Shown here: positions 1 to 9,418 of the stretch, in pieces
How the letters are laid out: each line of letters opens with the position of its first letter
Position numbering within the stretch: the first letter of the stretch is position 1
Assembly: GCF_029028005.1 (NCBI RefSeq)
Contig: NZ_JAOTPO010000006.1
Coordinates: 62,001-126,000 of the forward strand
Direction: 5' to 3'
DNA from: Alkalihalobacterium chitinilyticum
Lineage (GTDB): Bacteria; Bacillota; Bacilli; Bacillales; Bacillaceae_F
Length of the DNA stretch: 64,000 bases
The notes under the pieces: model-generated
Seen by the model: only the letters and a program-made list of their open reading frames with translations
Databases searched by the model: none
What the model was told of the DNA's origin: nothing
Made by a program: the position numbers and the translations under genes

Positions 1-654
1 AACTTACTTGAAAAAGGTAAATTCGAATTATTAGATGAAGTACAAAAATCATCAAAGCTTGTAGACATTCATTATATCCGCCAAAAAGAGCCAAAAGGAT
101 TGGGGCACGCGATTTGGTGTGCACGAAAATTTATCGGAAATGAACCGTTTGCAGTTCTCTTAGGGGATGACATTGTAAGTGCGGATAAGCCTTGTTTACA
201 ACAGATGATGGAACAATATGAGCGTTATAATGCTTCCATCATAGGTGTACAACATGTTACAGATGAAGAAGTATCGAGGTATGGAATTGTTGACGCGAGT
301 CCAATTGGTGAGCGTTTCTATAATGTTAGCAATCTAGTAGAAAAACCAAAACGAGAAGAAGCTCCATCTAACCTAGCTATTTTAGGGCGTTACATTTTAA
401 GCCCAAAAATCTTTGAAATACTCAATAACCAACAGCCGGGAGCTGGTGGGGAAATTCAATTAACAGATGCGATTAGTGGCCTGAATAAACAGGAAGCGGT
501 ATACGCATATGACTTTGAAGGAATTCGTTATGATGTTGGTGAAAAAATGGGCTTTATTCAAACGACGATTGAGTTTGCCTTACAACGTGAAGACTTAAGA
601 CATGACTTATTAGAATACTTGTCAAAAGTAATGGAAAAGGAATTAATTAAATAA
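1..654 (+). CDS. gtaB: UTP-glucose-1-phosphate uridylyltransferase, 3' part
   Basis: The reading frame is open from base 1, so the gene begins upstream; 217 residues remain of the roughly 290 usual for GalU/GtaB. The family motifs EPKGLGHAIW, LLGDDIV, VEKPK and GAGGEIQLTDAI are all present, and the C-terminal helix is complete. The enzyme makes UDP-glucose from glucose-1-phosphate and UTP in the cytoplasm, the donor for exopolysaccharide, teichoic acid glycosylation and, through GalE, UDP-galactose. It sits directly upstream of the exopolysaccharide glycosyltransferases, so it likely supplies this pathway. It could be a second, locus-specific copy (YngB- or YtdA-like) and not the chromosomal gtaB; the sequence alone does not decide this. 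Confidence 0.93.
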   Translation, partial: NLLEKGKFELLDEVQKSSKLVDIHYIRQKEPKGLGHAIWCARKFIGNEPFAVLLGDDIVSADKPCLQQMMEQYERYNASIIGVQHVTDEEVSRYGIVDASPIGERFYNVSNLVEKPKREEAPSNLAILGRYILSPKIFEILNNQQPGAGGEIQLTDAISGLNKQEAVYAYDFEGIRYDVGEKMGFIQTTIEFALQREDLRHDLLEYLSKVMEKELIK

Positions 655-680
655 TTAAATTAATTAAACTGGTGATTAAA

Positions 681-1847
681 ATGCCTAATAAAATTTTATT
701 TTGCGCCACTGTGGATTACCATTTTAAAGCCTTTCACTTACCTTATATGAAGTGGTTTAAAGAACAAGGCTGGGAAGTTCATGTTGCAGCGAATGGTGAG
801 GTTGAACTGCCATTTACTGACCAGAAATATAATATTCCTATTCAACGTTCGCCTTTTAAGTTACAAAATGTGAAAGCCTTCAATCATTTAAAAGCAATCA
901 TTAACGAACACCATTATGAAATCATCCATTGTCACACACCTATAGGCGGGGTACTGGCTCGACTAGCTGCAAGGAAAGCACGAAAACAGGGGACAGAGGT
1001 TCTTTACACTGCACATGGTTTTCATTTTTGTCAAGGAGCTCCCACTCTTAATTGGTTCATCTATTATCCGATTGAAAAGCAGCTAGCTAACTATACCGAT
1101 TGTTTGATTACCATTAACCAAGAAGATTATGAATTGGCCAATAGTCGGAAGTTTAAAGCTGGTCTTATCGAGCGTGTCCATGGTGTAGGTGTTGATACGA
1201 ACCGTTATAAACCAATACTAGAAACTGAAAAGATTGAACGCAAAAAGTTGTTTGGATACCATCCAGATGACTTTTTAATTTTTTATGCGGCTGAATTCAA
1301 CAAAAACAAAAATCAGCAATTACTGATCCGCTCGCTTGTTTTAATTCAAGACTATATGCCAAATGCTAAGCTTTTATTGGCGGGGGAAGGCGCCCTCCAA
1401 GAACACTGTAGACAATTAGTAAAAAAATTAGGGATAGAGCATATGGTTCAATTTCTTGGATTTAGAAAAGACATTGATACTCTCCTACCAATCTGCGATA
1501 TCGCAGTTGGTTCAAGTTACAGAGAGGGATTGCCTGTAAATATTTTGGAAGCAATGGCATGCGGTTTGCCAATTGTAGCGAGTAAAAACCGGGGACACGT
1601 AGAATTAGTCCAAGATCACGTCAATGGTTATCTTGTATCACCGAATGACTACGGAAAGTTTGCCAGGAGCTTGTTAAGAGTTTATCAGAATGCAAAACTG
1701 CGAAAACAAATGGGAGCAGCGAGCAGGGAGATGGTCGAAATCTATTCCTTACAACAAATTAATCTCGAACTGAGTGCTATTTACAACCGTTACATGCTGG
1801 AGGAAACGAATGAAACCAAAAGTAAGTATCATCATGCCGGTATATAA
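681..1847 (+). CDS. epsD: GT4 glycosyltransferase, EpsD-like
   Basis: This is a GT-B fold glycosyltransferase of about 388 residues. The N-terminus (ILFCATVDYHFKAFHLPYMK) is typical of EpsD-type enzymes, and the GT4 signature SSYREGLPVNILEAMACGLPIV lies in the C-terminal nucleotide-sugar domain. It is expected to transfer a sugar to the growing lipid-linked repeat unit on the inner membrane face. I prefer ATG at 681, preceded by a weak GGTGA; an in-frame GTG at 672 is an alternative. The gene overlaps the next one by 38 bases, so the two are translationally coupled. The sugar specificity cannot be read from sequence. Confidence 0.88.
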   Translation: MPNKILFCATVDYHFKAFHLPYMKWFKEQGWEVHVAANGEVELPFTDQKYNIPIQRSPFKLQNVKAFNHLKAIINEHHYEIIHCHTPIGGVLARLAARKARKQGTEVLYTAHGFHFCQGAPTLNWFIYYPIEKQLANYTDCLITINQEDYELANSRKFKAGLIERVHGVGVDTNRYKPILETEKIERKKLFGYHPDDFLIFYAAEFNKNKNQQLLIRSLVLIQDYMPNAKLLLAGEGALQEHCRQLVKKLGIEHMVQFLGFRKDIDTLLPICDIAVGSSYREGLPVNILEAMACGLPIVASKNRGHVELVQDHVNGYLVSPNDYGKFARSLLRVYQNAKLRKQMGAASREMVEIYSLQQINLELSAIYNRYMLEETNETKSKYHHAGI

Positions 1848-2877
1848 TGTCGAAAGTTATTTAGAAAGATGTATGGCAAGTTTACAAGTTCAAACATTAT
1901 CTGATATTGAAATGATTGCGGTCAATGATGGATCGACTGATAGAAGTTTAGACATTCTTAATGAATATGCTTCAAAAGATCAACGAATTAAAGTGATCGA
2001 TCAAGAAAATGGAGGCGTATCTTCAGCAAGGAATGCTGGACTAGAAGCTGCAAGGGGAGACTACATCGGCTTTGTAGACCCTGATGACTGGATAGACAAA
2101 GAAATGTATGAAGTATTGTATGAAACAGCGGTAATTGAAAGTGCTGACATCGTAATGTGCTCGTATATTCGTGAATTTGGAAGTCACTCAAGGGAAAAAC
2201 AATTTAACCTACCAGCGAAAGTGTCTTATAAAGGTCATGAGGTCCAACAAAATGTAATGAGAAGGTTAGTTGGCCCTTTAAACGAAGAAGTGGCGAACCC
2301 AGAGTTGTTAGATGCTTGGGGTACAGTATGGTCAAAGCTTTATCGAGCTGAAATTATTAAAAATAACAACATTACATTCACAGATCTAAGTGTGATTGGA
2401 ACAAACGAAGATTCCTTATTTAATATTCAGGCTTTGTACTATGCCAATACATTCACTTTTCTAAACAAACCCTTTTATCATTATTGGAGAGCCAATGAAA
2501 CTTCGGTTACCACTGGTTATAAGCCAAATCTGTTAAAGAAATGGTTGCAGTTATATCAGATAATAGAAGAATTTTTAAAAGAAAAAAATATGGATGCCGA
2601 GTTTTATAAAGCTCTAAATAATCGAGTAGGGTTAAATACGTTAGGTCTCGGTCTAAATGAACTGAGTAAAGCTAATAAGCTATCACCCATTGGTAAAATA
2701 AACAAGCTGAACCTCATCTTGAAAAACTATCGGATAAACTGCTCGCTTCATGAGATAGAGCTCGGACAGTTTCCCATAGTATGGAGAACATTTTATCTTT
2801 GTGCCAAGCTAAGATTTGCTCTCGGTTTTTACTTAATGCTTTCAAGTATTGAAGTTCTGCGAAAAGTAATTAGATAG
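1810..2877 (+). CDS. GT2 glycosyltransferase, EpsE/EpsJ-like
   Basis: This is a GT-A fold family 2 enzyme of 355 residues. It opens with SIIMPVYNVESYLERCMASL, followed by NDGSTDRS and the metal-binding GFVDPDDWID, where the usual DXD region reads DPDD. The start is the ATG at 1810, preceded by GGAGG; an upstream in-frame ATG at 1774 lies inside the preceding gene and lacks a binding site. In B. subtilis the equivalent position is epsE, a glycosyltransferase that also brakes flagella; nothing here shows that second function. It likely adds one sugar of the exopolysaccharide repeat. Confidence 0.88.
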   Translation: MKPKVSIIMPVYNVESYLERCMASLQVQTLSDIEMIAVNDGSTDRSLDILNEYASKDQRIKVIDQENGGVSSARNAGLEAARGDYIGFVDPDDWIDKEMYEVLYETAVIESADIVMCSYIREFGSHSREKQFNLPAKVSYKGHEVQQNVMRRLVGPLNEEVANPELLDAWGTVWSKLYRAEIIKNNNITFTDLSVIGTNEDSLFNIQALYYANTFTFLNKPFYHYWRANETSVTTGYKPNLLKKWLQLYQIIEEFLKEKNMDAEFYKALNNRVGLNTLGLGLNELSKANKLSPIGKINKLNLILKNYRINCSLHEIELGQFPIVWRTFYLCAKLRFALGFYLMLSSIEVLRKVIR

Positions 2878-2879
2878 GA

Positions 2880-4010
2880 GTGTTTGCACTGAAACCGATA
2901 CGTATACTCCAAGTCGTAACGATCATGAATCGTGGCGGACTTGAAACGATGTTAATGAACTATTACCGAAAGATCGACCGTTCTAAGATACAGTTTGATT
3001 TTATGGTCCATCGTACGGAAAAAGGGCATTATGATGATGAAATATTGGCGTTAGGTGGAAGGATCTATCAGATGCCTAAAATTCGTCCAGGGAATTATAA
3101 CTTATATTTCAAAGAGCTGAATCAATTTTTTGCTTCACACCCTGAATACCAAGTTGTTCATTCCCATATTAACGAAAATAGTAGTTTTGTGCTTCGCGCC
3201 GCCAAGAAAACAGGAGTTCCTTGTCGAATTGCACATAGCCACTTAAGTGACTTAGGGATTGATTTAAAACTTCCTTTTAGGGTTTACGCAAGGCTGGCTA
3301 TGAAAGATAATGCTAATCAATATTTTGCATGTTCGAAACAGGCGGGTGAGTGGTTATTTGGAAAAAAAGCAAATAACTCACAGCAAGTAAAAGTGTTGAA
3401 CAATGCGGTTAATATAGAAGAGTTTAAATTCAACGAAATAACTAGAGAAAAGATTAGACAAGAACTAAAAGCAGATAACAAACTCGTTATTGGTCATATT
3501 GGTAGGTTTAATAAACAAAAAAACCATGACTATTTAATTAATATTTTTAAAGCAGTCCATGAGAAGCAACCAAACTCCATCCTTGTTTTAGTTGGAGAGG
3601 GACATTTAAGGTCGCAAATTGAAAAGAAGGTTAATGATTTAAATTTAAATCCCCATGTTCGGTTTCTAGGAGTAAGGGAAGATATAGCAAATCTTATGCA
3701 AGGAATTGATTTATTCCTATTTCCGTCCCTTTTTGAAGGACTACCAGTAGTACTTGTTGAGGCGCAGGCAGCTGGCTTAAAATGTGTTGTCTCTAGCTCG
3801 ATCACTGATGAAACTAATGTGACTGGTATAGTAGATTTTATTCCATTGAACCGATCACCAGATGAATGGGCTGAAAAAATATTATCTTCTACTTTTGAAC
3901 ATACAGATACATCAGATATGCTACGAAGAAAAGGGTATGACACAGCAACAATGGCAGATTGGTTGGCGGGCTATTATATGGGATATGCCTTTAAAGAAAA
4001 GCAAGCATAA
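2880..4010 (+). CDS. epsF: GT4 glycosyltransferase, EpsF-like
   Basis: This is a GT4 enzyme of about 376 residues resembling EpsF. It carries IMNRGGLETMLMNYYRK near the N-terminus, VCHSH-like substrate strands (RIAHSHLSDLG), the GHIGRFNKQKNHDY domain boundary and the donor-site motif FPSLFEGLPVVLVEAQAAGL. The start is odd. The only frame-compatible starts that keep the first beta strand are GTG at 2880, which overlaps the AGGAG binding site, and CTG at 2889, which is spaced 8 bases from it. The first ATG would delete the conserved N-terminal strand. It lies 2 bases after the previous stop, within the operon. Confidence 0.86.
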   Translation: MFALKPIRILQVVTIMNRGGLETMLMNYYRKIDRSKIQFDFMVHRTEKGHYDDEILALGGRIYQMPKIRPGNYNLYFKELNQFFASHPEYQVVHSHINENSSFVLRAAKKTGVPCRIAHSHLSDLGIDLKLPFRVYARLAMKDNANQYFACSKQAGEWLFGKKANNSQQVKVLNNAVNIEEFKFNEITREKIRQELKADNKLVIGHIGRFNKQKNHDYLINIFKAVHEKQPNSILVLVGEGHLRSQIEKKVNDLNLNPHVRFLGVREDIANLMQGIDLFLFPSLFEGLPVVLVEAQAAGLKCVVSSSITDETNVTGIVDFIPLNRSPDEWAEKILSSTFEHTDTSDMLRRKGYDTATMADWLAGYYMGYAFKEKQA

Positions 4011-4026
4011 ACACGGAGGTTTAATA

Positions 4027-4929
4027 ATGAATGTAACATTAACGATTTTTACACCTTCATTTAACCGAGCGTATTGTCTTCATTTGTGTTACGAGAGCTT
4101 GAAGAGACAAACTAGTAAAGAGTTTGTTTGGTTAATTATAGACGACGGCTCAACAGATAATACGAGGGAACTTGTGGAAAGTTGGATTTTAGAAGGAATT
4201 ATTCCTATCTACTATCACTATCAAGAAAACCAGGGAATGCATGGGGCACATAATACAGCTTATGAGTTAATTGAAACTGAACTAAATGTATGTATTGATT
4301 CCGATGATTACATGGCTGATGATGCAGTCGAAAAGATATTGTCATTTTGGAAACAGTATGGAAGTAAGGATTATGCGGGTATTGTAGGACTCGATGCAAC
4401 ACTAGATGGTGAGATTATTGGAACAAAAATACCAGAACATCTTGAGAAAGCGAAACTTTCTGATTTGTATGGTAAATACAAAGTAAGAGGCGATAAAAAG
4501 CTTGTTTACCGTTCTGAGCTTACAAGAAAATCACCGCCTTATCCATTATTTCCTGGAGAAAAGTATTGTCCATTAAGTTATAAGTATATTCTGATTGATC
4601 AAGAGTTTCCATTACTTGTTATGAATGAAGTATTATGTCACGTCGAGTATCGCCAAGATGGCTCAAGTATGAATATGATCAAGCAATACAAGAAAAACCC
4701 TCGAGGTTTTTCTTTTTTTCGAAAAGTAGCGATGCAATACGCGCCAACCTACAAAGATAGAGTAAGAGAGTCCATTCATTATGTTTCAAGTAATTTAATG
4801 GTTAAAAATTATAATTTCTTAATAGATTCGCCATGTAAATTAACAACACTTTTGGCTACTCCGTTTGGTATTTTACTATACTTATATATTCAAAATACCA
4901 AAAAAGCTACCGTATTAAAGAATGGATAA
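4027..4929 (+). CDS. GT2 glycosyltransferase
   Basis: This is a family 2 glycosyltransferase of 300 residues. It shows LTIFTPSFNRAYCLHLCYES, then IDDGSTDNTREL and the metal site CIDSDDYMADDAV. The start is ATG 4027 with GGAGG eight bases upstream; a longer in-frame extension back to 3862 lies inside the preceding gene and has no binding site. It occupies the position of a third sugar-adding step between the EpsF-like gene and the polymerase. Acceptor and donor are unknown. Confidence 0.87.
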   Translation: MNVTLTIFTPSFNRAYCLHLCYESLKRQTSKEFVWLIIDDGSTDNTRELVESWILEGIIPIYYHYQENQGMHGAHNTAYELIETELNVCIDSDDYMADDAVEKILSFWKQYGSKDYAGIVGLDATLDGEIIGTKIPEHLEKAKLSDLYGKYKVRGDKKLVYRSELTRKSPPYPLFPGEKYCPLSYKYILIDQEFPLLVMNEVLCHVEYRQDGSSMNMIKQYKKNPRGFSFFRKVAMQYAPTYKDRVRESIHYVSSNLMVKNYNFLIDSPCKLTTLLATPFGILLYLYIQNTKKATVLKNG

Positions 4930-4972
4930 ATTTATGTAATTAATGTCTGCTCTATGGAAAGGATTTTTATAG

Positions 4973-6040
4973 ATGACAGTCCTTTATCTCAATCTTTCTA
5001 TAGTTTACTTGTTTTCACTGTTATCCAGATATTTATCAACACCTACTTCATTAAATCCTGCTTTAGTCAAGCCACACAAGTTATTTGTGTTATTAGCGAT
5101 TTCTACACTAGTGTTAGTTTCAGGTCTTCGGAACAATATTGGGGATACCTACTATTACATGCATTCATATCGGGAACATCCAATGACATGGGATAAAGTA
5201 TTTGATGGGAAAGATCCTGGGTTTAATATTTTACAATTATTATTACAGCAACTATCCAGTGATCCGCAATTATTATTATTAGTAACAGCTTTATTAACAA
5301 ATACATTAATTGTTATTACCTTATACAAATATTCAAGATTTTTTGAATTAAGCTTATATGTTTATATTACATTAGGATATTTCTTAGTGTCAATGAACGG
5401 GGTAAGACAGTACTTGGCTGCAGCTATTGTTTTTATTGCTACTAAATATTTATTAGAAGGTAAATTTAAAAGGTATGTGCTGGTCGTTTTATTAGCATCT
5501 ACTTTTCATCAGTCAGCACTTATATTAATTCCTATTTATTTTATTGTGAGAAGACCGGCCTGGTCTAAAGTAACTTTTATTTTGCTTGCAAGCTCCATTC
5601 TCATCGTTTTAGGTTTTAATCAGTTTATGGATCTTTTATTTACGGCAATTGAAGACACTCAGTATGGGGACTATAAAAGCTTTGAAGGTGTAGGGGCAAA
5701 CAAACTCAGGGTAGCAGTTGCTGGAGTACCTCTACTTATTGCATATATTGGAAGAGAAAAGTTAAAAAACATTTTTCCTCATAGTGATGTCATCATTAAT
5801 ATGTCACTCCTAGGGTTTATATTCATGGTCATTTCAACCCAAAATTGGATCTTTGCCCGTTTTACAATTTACTTTGGATTGTACCAATTGGTCTTAATAT
5901 CTTGGATAGTCTTACTATTTAGAGAGAAAGACCGTAAGCTTGTTTATTTCGGTATTATTGTTTGTTATTTTATTTATTTTTACTTTGAACATGTATTATC
6001 GTTAAACATCATCTACAGAAGTAACTATATCAATCTATAA
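4973..6040 (+). CDS. epsG: EpsG family polysaccharide polymerase
   Basis: This is a very hydrophobic protein of 355 residues with about ten predicted transmembrane segments. It shows the EpsG signatures SGLRNNIGDTYYYMHSY near residue 45 and GVRQYLAAAIVFIA near residue 143. EpsG proteins are Wzy-like and join lipid-linked repeat units at the outer membrane face. The start ATG 4973 follows GGAAAGGA. It is the only polymerase candidate in the window. Its partner flippase is not a Wzx protein here; the ABC transporter at 19959 is the likely exporter. Confidence 0.85.
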   Translation: MTVLYLNLSIVYLFSLLSRYLSTPTSLNPALVKPHKLFVLLAISTLVLVSGLRNNIGDTYYYMHSYREHPMTWDKVFDGKDPGFNILQLLLQQLSSDPQLLLLVTALLTNTLIVITLYKYSRFFELSLYVYITLGYFLVSMNGVRQYLAAAIVFIATKYLLEGKFKRYVLVVLLASTFHQSALILIPIYFIVRRPAWSKVTFILLASSILIVLGFNQFMDLLFTAIEDTQYGDYKSFEGVGANKLRVAVAGVPLLIAYIGREKLKNIFPHSDVIINMSLLGFIFMVISTQNWIFARFTIYFGLYQLVLISWIVLLFREKDRKLVYFGIIVCYFIYFYFEHVLSLNIIYRSNYINL

Positions 6041-6065
6041 AAATGTAAAGGATAGGTTGAGGAAA

Positions 6066-6239
6066 ATGGGTATATCAGAAAAATTAACGCAAGAGAAGTT
6101 CGAGACAATCTTAAAGAAAGTCTATGATATTGGACAAACGGAATCGCAAATGGATGCTAAAACATTAGTCGAAGAAATTAAACAACAAATTATAGAGGTA
6201 ACAACCTCAACGAATGCTACTTCTAAAGGTGATAAGTGA
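6066..6239 (+). CDS. small hypothetical protein between epsG and epsL
   Basis: This is a 57-residue hydrophilic protein, probably mostly helical, starting [20 protein letters not shown] and ending in a Ser/Thr-rich tail. A TTG at 6057 is an alternative start; TTGAGG stands just before the ATG. The stop codon TGA overlaps the ATG of epsL, so it is co-translated with the phosphosugar transferase. I do not recognise a family. Its coupling to epsL suggests an accessory role for the initiating transferase, which is inference only. Confidence 0.6.
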   Translation: MGISEKLTQEKFETILKKVYDIGQTESQMDAKTLVEEIKQQIIEVTTSTNATSKGDK

Positions 6240-6835
6240 TGAAGAGGATATTTGATGTGCTAGTTTCATTGATATTACTTCTTCTTTTATCCCCACTTAT
6301 TTTTATTGTAGCCATTTTAGTAAAAAAGAAATTAGGCATTCCAATCTTGTTTAAGCAACAACGTCCAGGGTTATATAGCAAACCCTTTTATCTCTATAAG
6401 TATAGAACGATGACAGATGAAAAAGACCATGAAGGAAACCTCATGCCAGACCATGTGAGATTAACGTCTTTTGGAAAGTTCCTTCGTAAATGCAGTCTAG
6501 ATGAATTGCCGCAACTTATTAATGTACTTAAAGGAGACATAAGTTTAGTAGGCCCGAGACCGTTATTAATGGAATATGTTCCGCTGTATTCTGATCAACA
6601 ATTAGCTCGTCATAATGTAAGACCTGGAATAACCGGATGGGCACAGGTGAATGGGCGTAATGCAATAACCTGGGAAGAAAAATTTGAGTTGGACGTTTGG
6701 TATGTTGAAAACCAATCTTTTTGGCTAGATATCAAAATTCTATTCTTAACCGTTTATAAAGTATTTAAATCAGAAGGAATTAATCAACAAGGCAGTGTTA
6801 CCACTGAACGATTTAAAGGACAAATTACACGATGA
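6239..6835 (+). CDS. epsL: EpsL initiating sugar-phosphate transferase
   Basis: This is a bacterial sugar transferase (PF02397 type) of 198 residues, the short single-domain form. One N-terminal transmembrane segment (residues 5-28) is followed by [33 protein letters not shown] and [21 protein letters not shown], the conserved catalytic blocks. It transfers a sugar-1-phosphate from a UDP-sugar to undecaprenyl phosphate, the first step of the repeat unit. The neighbours epsM and epsN make it likely that the sugar is an acetylated amino sugar of bacillosamine type. The ATG overlaps the previous stop. Confidence 0.92.
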   Translation: MKRIFDVLVSLILLLLLSPLIFIVAILVKKKLGIPILFKQQRPGLYSKPFYLYKYRTMTDEKDHEGNLMPDHVRLTSFGKFLRKCSLDELPQLINVLKGDISLVGPRPLLMEYVPLYSDQQLARHNVRPGITGWAQVNGRNAITWEEKFELDVWYVENQSFWLDIKILFLTVYKVFKSEGINQQGSVTTERFKGQITR

Positions 6836-6848
6836 AAGCGGGGGTCTT

Positions 6849-7484
6849 ATGAATATCGTCATTGTTGGACGAGGCGGTCATAGTAAAGTGGTAAGAGACA
6901 TTATTGAAAAATATGATCATTATGAGGTCATTGGTTATTTGGACGACATATACAAAGACTTTGAAATTACTGATAATATTTATACCGGTCCTCTTTCATT
7001 AGTCCATAAAATGGTTGAATACTTTAATGATTTAAAGTTTATTATTGCGATTGGAAATAATAAAACGAGAAAACAAATCGTTGAATACTTAAATCTACCT
7101 GAAGAGTATTATGCTACGTTTATACATCCAACAGCGGTTATAAGTCGAGATGTTCAAATAGGTCATGGAACTGTGATTATGGCAAACACAGTAGTTAATT
7201 CAAGTGCAGTGATTGGAAGTCACTGTATTTTAAATACGAATTCTGTGATCGAGCACGACAATTTTATAGGAGATTTCGTTCATATTTCACCCAAAGCCGC
7301 TCTTACCGGTACTGTTCAAGTTGAAGAAGGAGTCCATATTGGAGCAGGGGCTTCTATTATACCGAACAAAAGAATTGGCGAATGGTCAGTAATCGGTGCA
7401 GGGGCCACTGTCATTCACGATATTCCGGCATACAGTACAGCGGTTGGTGTTCCTGCAAAAGTACAAATGAAAGAGGGGGTATAA
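6849..7484 (+). CDS. epsM: EpsM/PglD-like sugar O/N-acetyltransferase
   Basis: This protein of 211 residues has an N-terminal Rossmann-like PglD domain (IVGRGGHSKVVRDII) followed by left-handed beta-helix hexapeptide repeats from about residue 95 to the end. It carries the catalytic-type histidine in NSVIEHDNFIGDFVHISP. PglD-type enzymes acetylate the 4-amino group of UDP-4-amino-4,6-dideoxy-GlcNAc to give UDP-diacetylbacillosamine. The start ATG 6849 follows GGGGG. It pairs with the aminotransferase that follows; the matching 4,6-dehydratase (EpsC) is not in the window. Confidence 0.9.
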   Translation: MNIVIVGRGGHSKVVRDIIEKYDHYEVIGYLDDIYKDFEITDNIYTGPLSLVHKMVEYFNDLKFIIAIGNNKTRKQIVEYLNLPEEYYATFIHPTAVISRDVQIGHGTVIMANTVVNSSAVIGSHCILNTNSVIEHDNFIGDFVHISPKAALTGTVQVEEGVHIGAGASIIPNKRIGEWSVIGAGATVIHDIPAYSTAVGVPAKVQMKEGV

Positions 7485-7485
7485 T

Positions 7486-8649
7486 TTGAAGCAATTAGAG
7501 ACAAATAAAAGAATTTTTTTATCATCACCACATATGAGTGGGAATGAGGCAAAGTATATAAGGGAAGCATTCGATACGAATTGGATTGCCCCACTTGGAC
7601 CAAATGTTGATGCGTTTGAAAAAGAAATAGCCAACTATGTAGGAGTCAATGAAGCGGTTGCCTTAAGTTCTGGTACAGCAGCTATTCATTTGGCTCTTAT
7701 TTTATTAGGGGTCGAAACAGGTGATAAGGTATTTTGTTCGAGCTTAACCTTTGTTGCAAGTGCGAACCCGATCCTTTATCAAGGTGCTGAGCCCGTTTTT
7801 ATTGACTCTGAGCCAGAGACATGGAATATGTCGCCTGATGCATTAAAAAGAGCTTTACAAGATGCAGCAATCGAAGGAAAGCTTCCGAAAGCGATCATCG
7901 TTGTCAACTTATATGGTCAAAGTGCAAAAATGAATGAGATTGTGGCCTTATGTAATGAGTTTGGCGTTCCGATGATTGAGGATGCAGCTGAATCGTTAGG
8001 TTCAACGTATAAAGGAAAACCAAGTGGAACCTTTGGTGAATTTGGAATTTTCTCTTTTAATGGTAACAAAATCATTACGACTTCTGGTGGGGGGATGCTC
8101 GTAACAAATGATCATGAGAAGGCACAAAAAGCTCGGTTCCTTGCGACTCAAGCAAGAGACTCGGCTCAACATTATCAGCACAGTAGCAGAGGCTACAATT
8201 ATCGTATGAGTAATATTTTAGCAGGTATAGGAAGAGCTCAATTAGAGGTACTTGAAGATAGAGTAAAGGCAAGACGATTGATTTATGAACGATATGCTCA
8301 GGAATTAGGTTCAATTCCAGGGCTCTTTTTTATGTCTGAATTAAAAGAAACCCACTCGAATCGGTGGTTAACTGCATTAACAATAGAAGAAATGGAAGCT
8401 GGATTTTCAGCAAATGAGGTAATTCAGTCACTCGCAGAAGCAAATATTGAAGCACGTCCTGTCTGGAAGCCCCTTCATTTGCAGCCATTGTTTGCAGGAG
8501 TAACCTATTATCCACATGATGAAGAACGAGATATTTCAGAAGAGCTATTCTTTAAAGGCCTTTGTTTACCATCAGGTTCCAACTTAATGATAGAGGAGCA
8601 ATTAAGAGTTATCAATGTTATTAAAAGCGCAGTTAAGTTAAAGGTTTAG
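7486..8649 (+). CDS. epsN: EpsN/PglE-like PLP sugar aminotransferase
   Basis: This is a DegT/DnrJ/EryC1/StrS family aminotransferase of 387 residues. It contains the N-terminal IFLSSPHMSGNEAKYI block, SSGTAAIHLAL for cofactor phosphate binding, EDAAESLGSTYKGKPSGTFG, and the PLP lysine in SFNGNKIITTSGGG at about residue 193. Members aminate a 4-keto sugar nucleotide using glutamate. The start is TTG at 7486, one base after the epsM stop and behind GGGGGT. With epsM it completes a diamino-sugar module feeding EpsL. Confidence 0.92.
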   Translation: MKQLETNKRIFLSSPHMSGNEAKYIREAFDTNWIAPLGPNVDAFEKEIANYVGVNEAVALSSGTAAIHLALILLGVETGDKVFCSSLTFVASANPILYQGAEPVFIDSEPETWNMSPDALKRALQDAAIEGKLPKAIIVVNLYGQSAKMNEIVALCNEFGVPMIEDAAESLGSTYKGKPSGTFGEFGIFSFNGNKIITTSGGGMLVTNDHEKAQKARFLATQARDSAQHYQHSSRGYNYRMSNILAGIGRAQLEVLEDRVKARRLIYERYAQELGSIPGLFFMSELKETHSNRWLTALTIEEMEAGFSANEVIQSLAEANIEARPVWKPLHLQPLFAGVTYYPHDEERDISEELFFKGLCLPSGSNLMIEEQLRVINVIKSAVKLKV

Positions 8650-8660
8650 TAGGTGAATCC

Positions 8661-9401
8661 ATGTCAACTAACAGAAACATCCCTAAAATTATCCACTACT
8701 GCTGGTTTGGTAATAATGAGAAACCTGACATTGTTAAAAAGTGTATAGCATCGTGGAATAAGCATTTGTCAGATTACGAGATCAAAGAATGGAATGAAAA
8801 GAACTTTGATTTTTCTAGTAATGCATATGCTAACGAAGCTTATCAAAACAAAAAATTTGCCTTCGTCAGTGATTATGTCAGGGTTCATGTGCTTTATCAT
8901 ATCGGTGGCATATATCTGGATACAGACGTAGAAGTGTTCAAGTCATTTGATGATCTTCTGCACCTTGAGTCTTTCTGGGGGTTTGAACAAGAAAGTTTTA
9001 TAGGGACTAGTACGATTGGTTCTAAAAAAGGAAACCCACTTATTAAAATGTTTCTTGACTCCTATGAAGATAAGAATTTTGTGAAAGAAAACGGAATGCT
9101 CGATCAATTAACAAATGTTGCTATCATCTCGGAGCTTCTACAGAATAAAGGTCTAAAGCTAAATGGAAAGTTTCAAGAGCTTGATGAGCTCGGTACATTC
9201 TTTCCACAAACGTACTTTTCTCCTTATGACTATATTAATTGTAGAAAGTTTATTACGAAAGACACTTATGCAATGCACCATTTTTACAAAAGTTGGCTGC
9301 CTCCTAAAGCAAGAATGAAAGGAAATTTAAAATTTCTTGCCTCAAAGATTATAGGTGGTAATAACATAGCAAGAATACGGAAATTAGTATCAAAAAATTA
9401 G
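8661..9401 (+). CDS. GT32 family glycosyltransferase (capsular polysaccharide synthesis)
   Basis: This protein of 246 residues carries the GT32/OCH1-type signature IPKIIHYCWFG, FAFVSDYVRVHVLYHIGGIYLD and the DXD motif as LDTDVEV. Bacterial members are found in capsule and lipooligosaccharide loci, where they add mannose, galactose or related sugars. A catalytic histidine is seen in YAMHHFYKSW near the C-terminus. The start ATG follows GTAGGTG. It marks the change from the eps-like core to the accessory part of the locus. Confidence 0.88.
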   Translation: MSTNRNIPKIIHYCWFGNNEKPDIVKKCIASWNKHLSDYEIKEWNEKNFDFSSNAYANEAYQNKKFAFVSDYVRVHVLYHIGGIYLDTDVEVFKSFDDLLHLESFWGFEQESFIGTSTIGSKKGNPLIKMFLDSYEDKNFVKENGMLDQLTNVAIISELLQNKGLKLNGKFQELDELGTFFPQTYFSPYDYINCRKFITKDTYAMHHFYKSWLPPKARMKGNLKFLASKIIGGNNIARIRKLVSKN

Positions 9402-9418
9402 GTATTTTGGAGGGAGTT

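Noticed and set aside
3530-3943. Reverse-strand 137-codon frame in the EpsF-like gene
   Set aside because: It is a shadow of a well-supported glycosyltransferase, as are similar frames at 9814-10161, 12052-12468 and 49109-49522.
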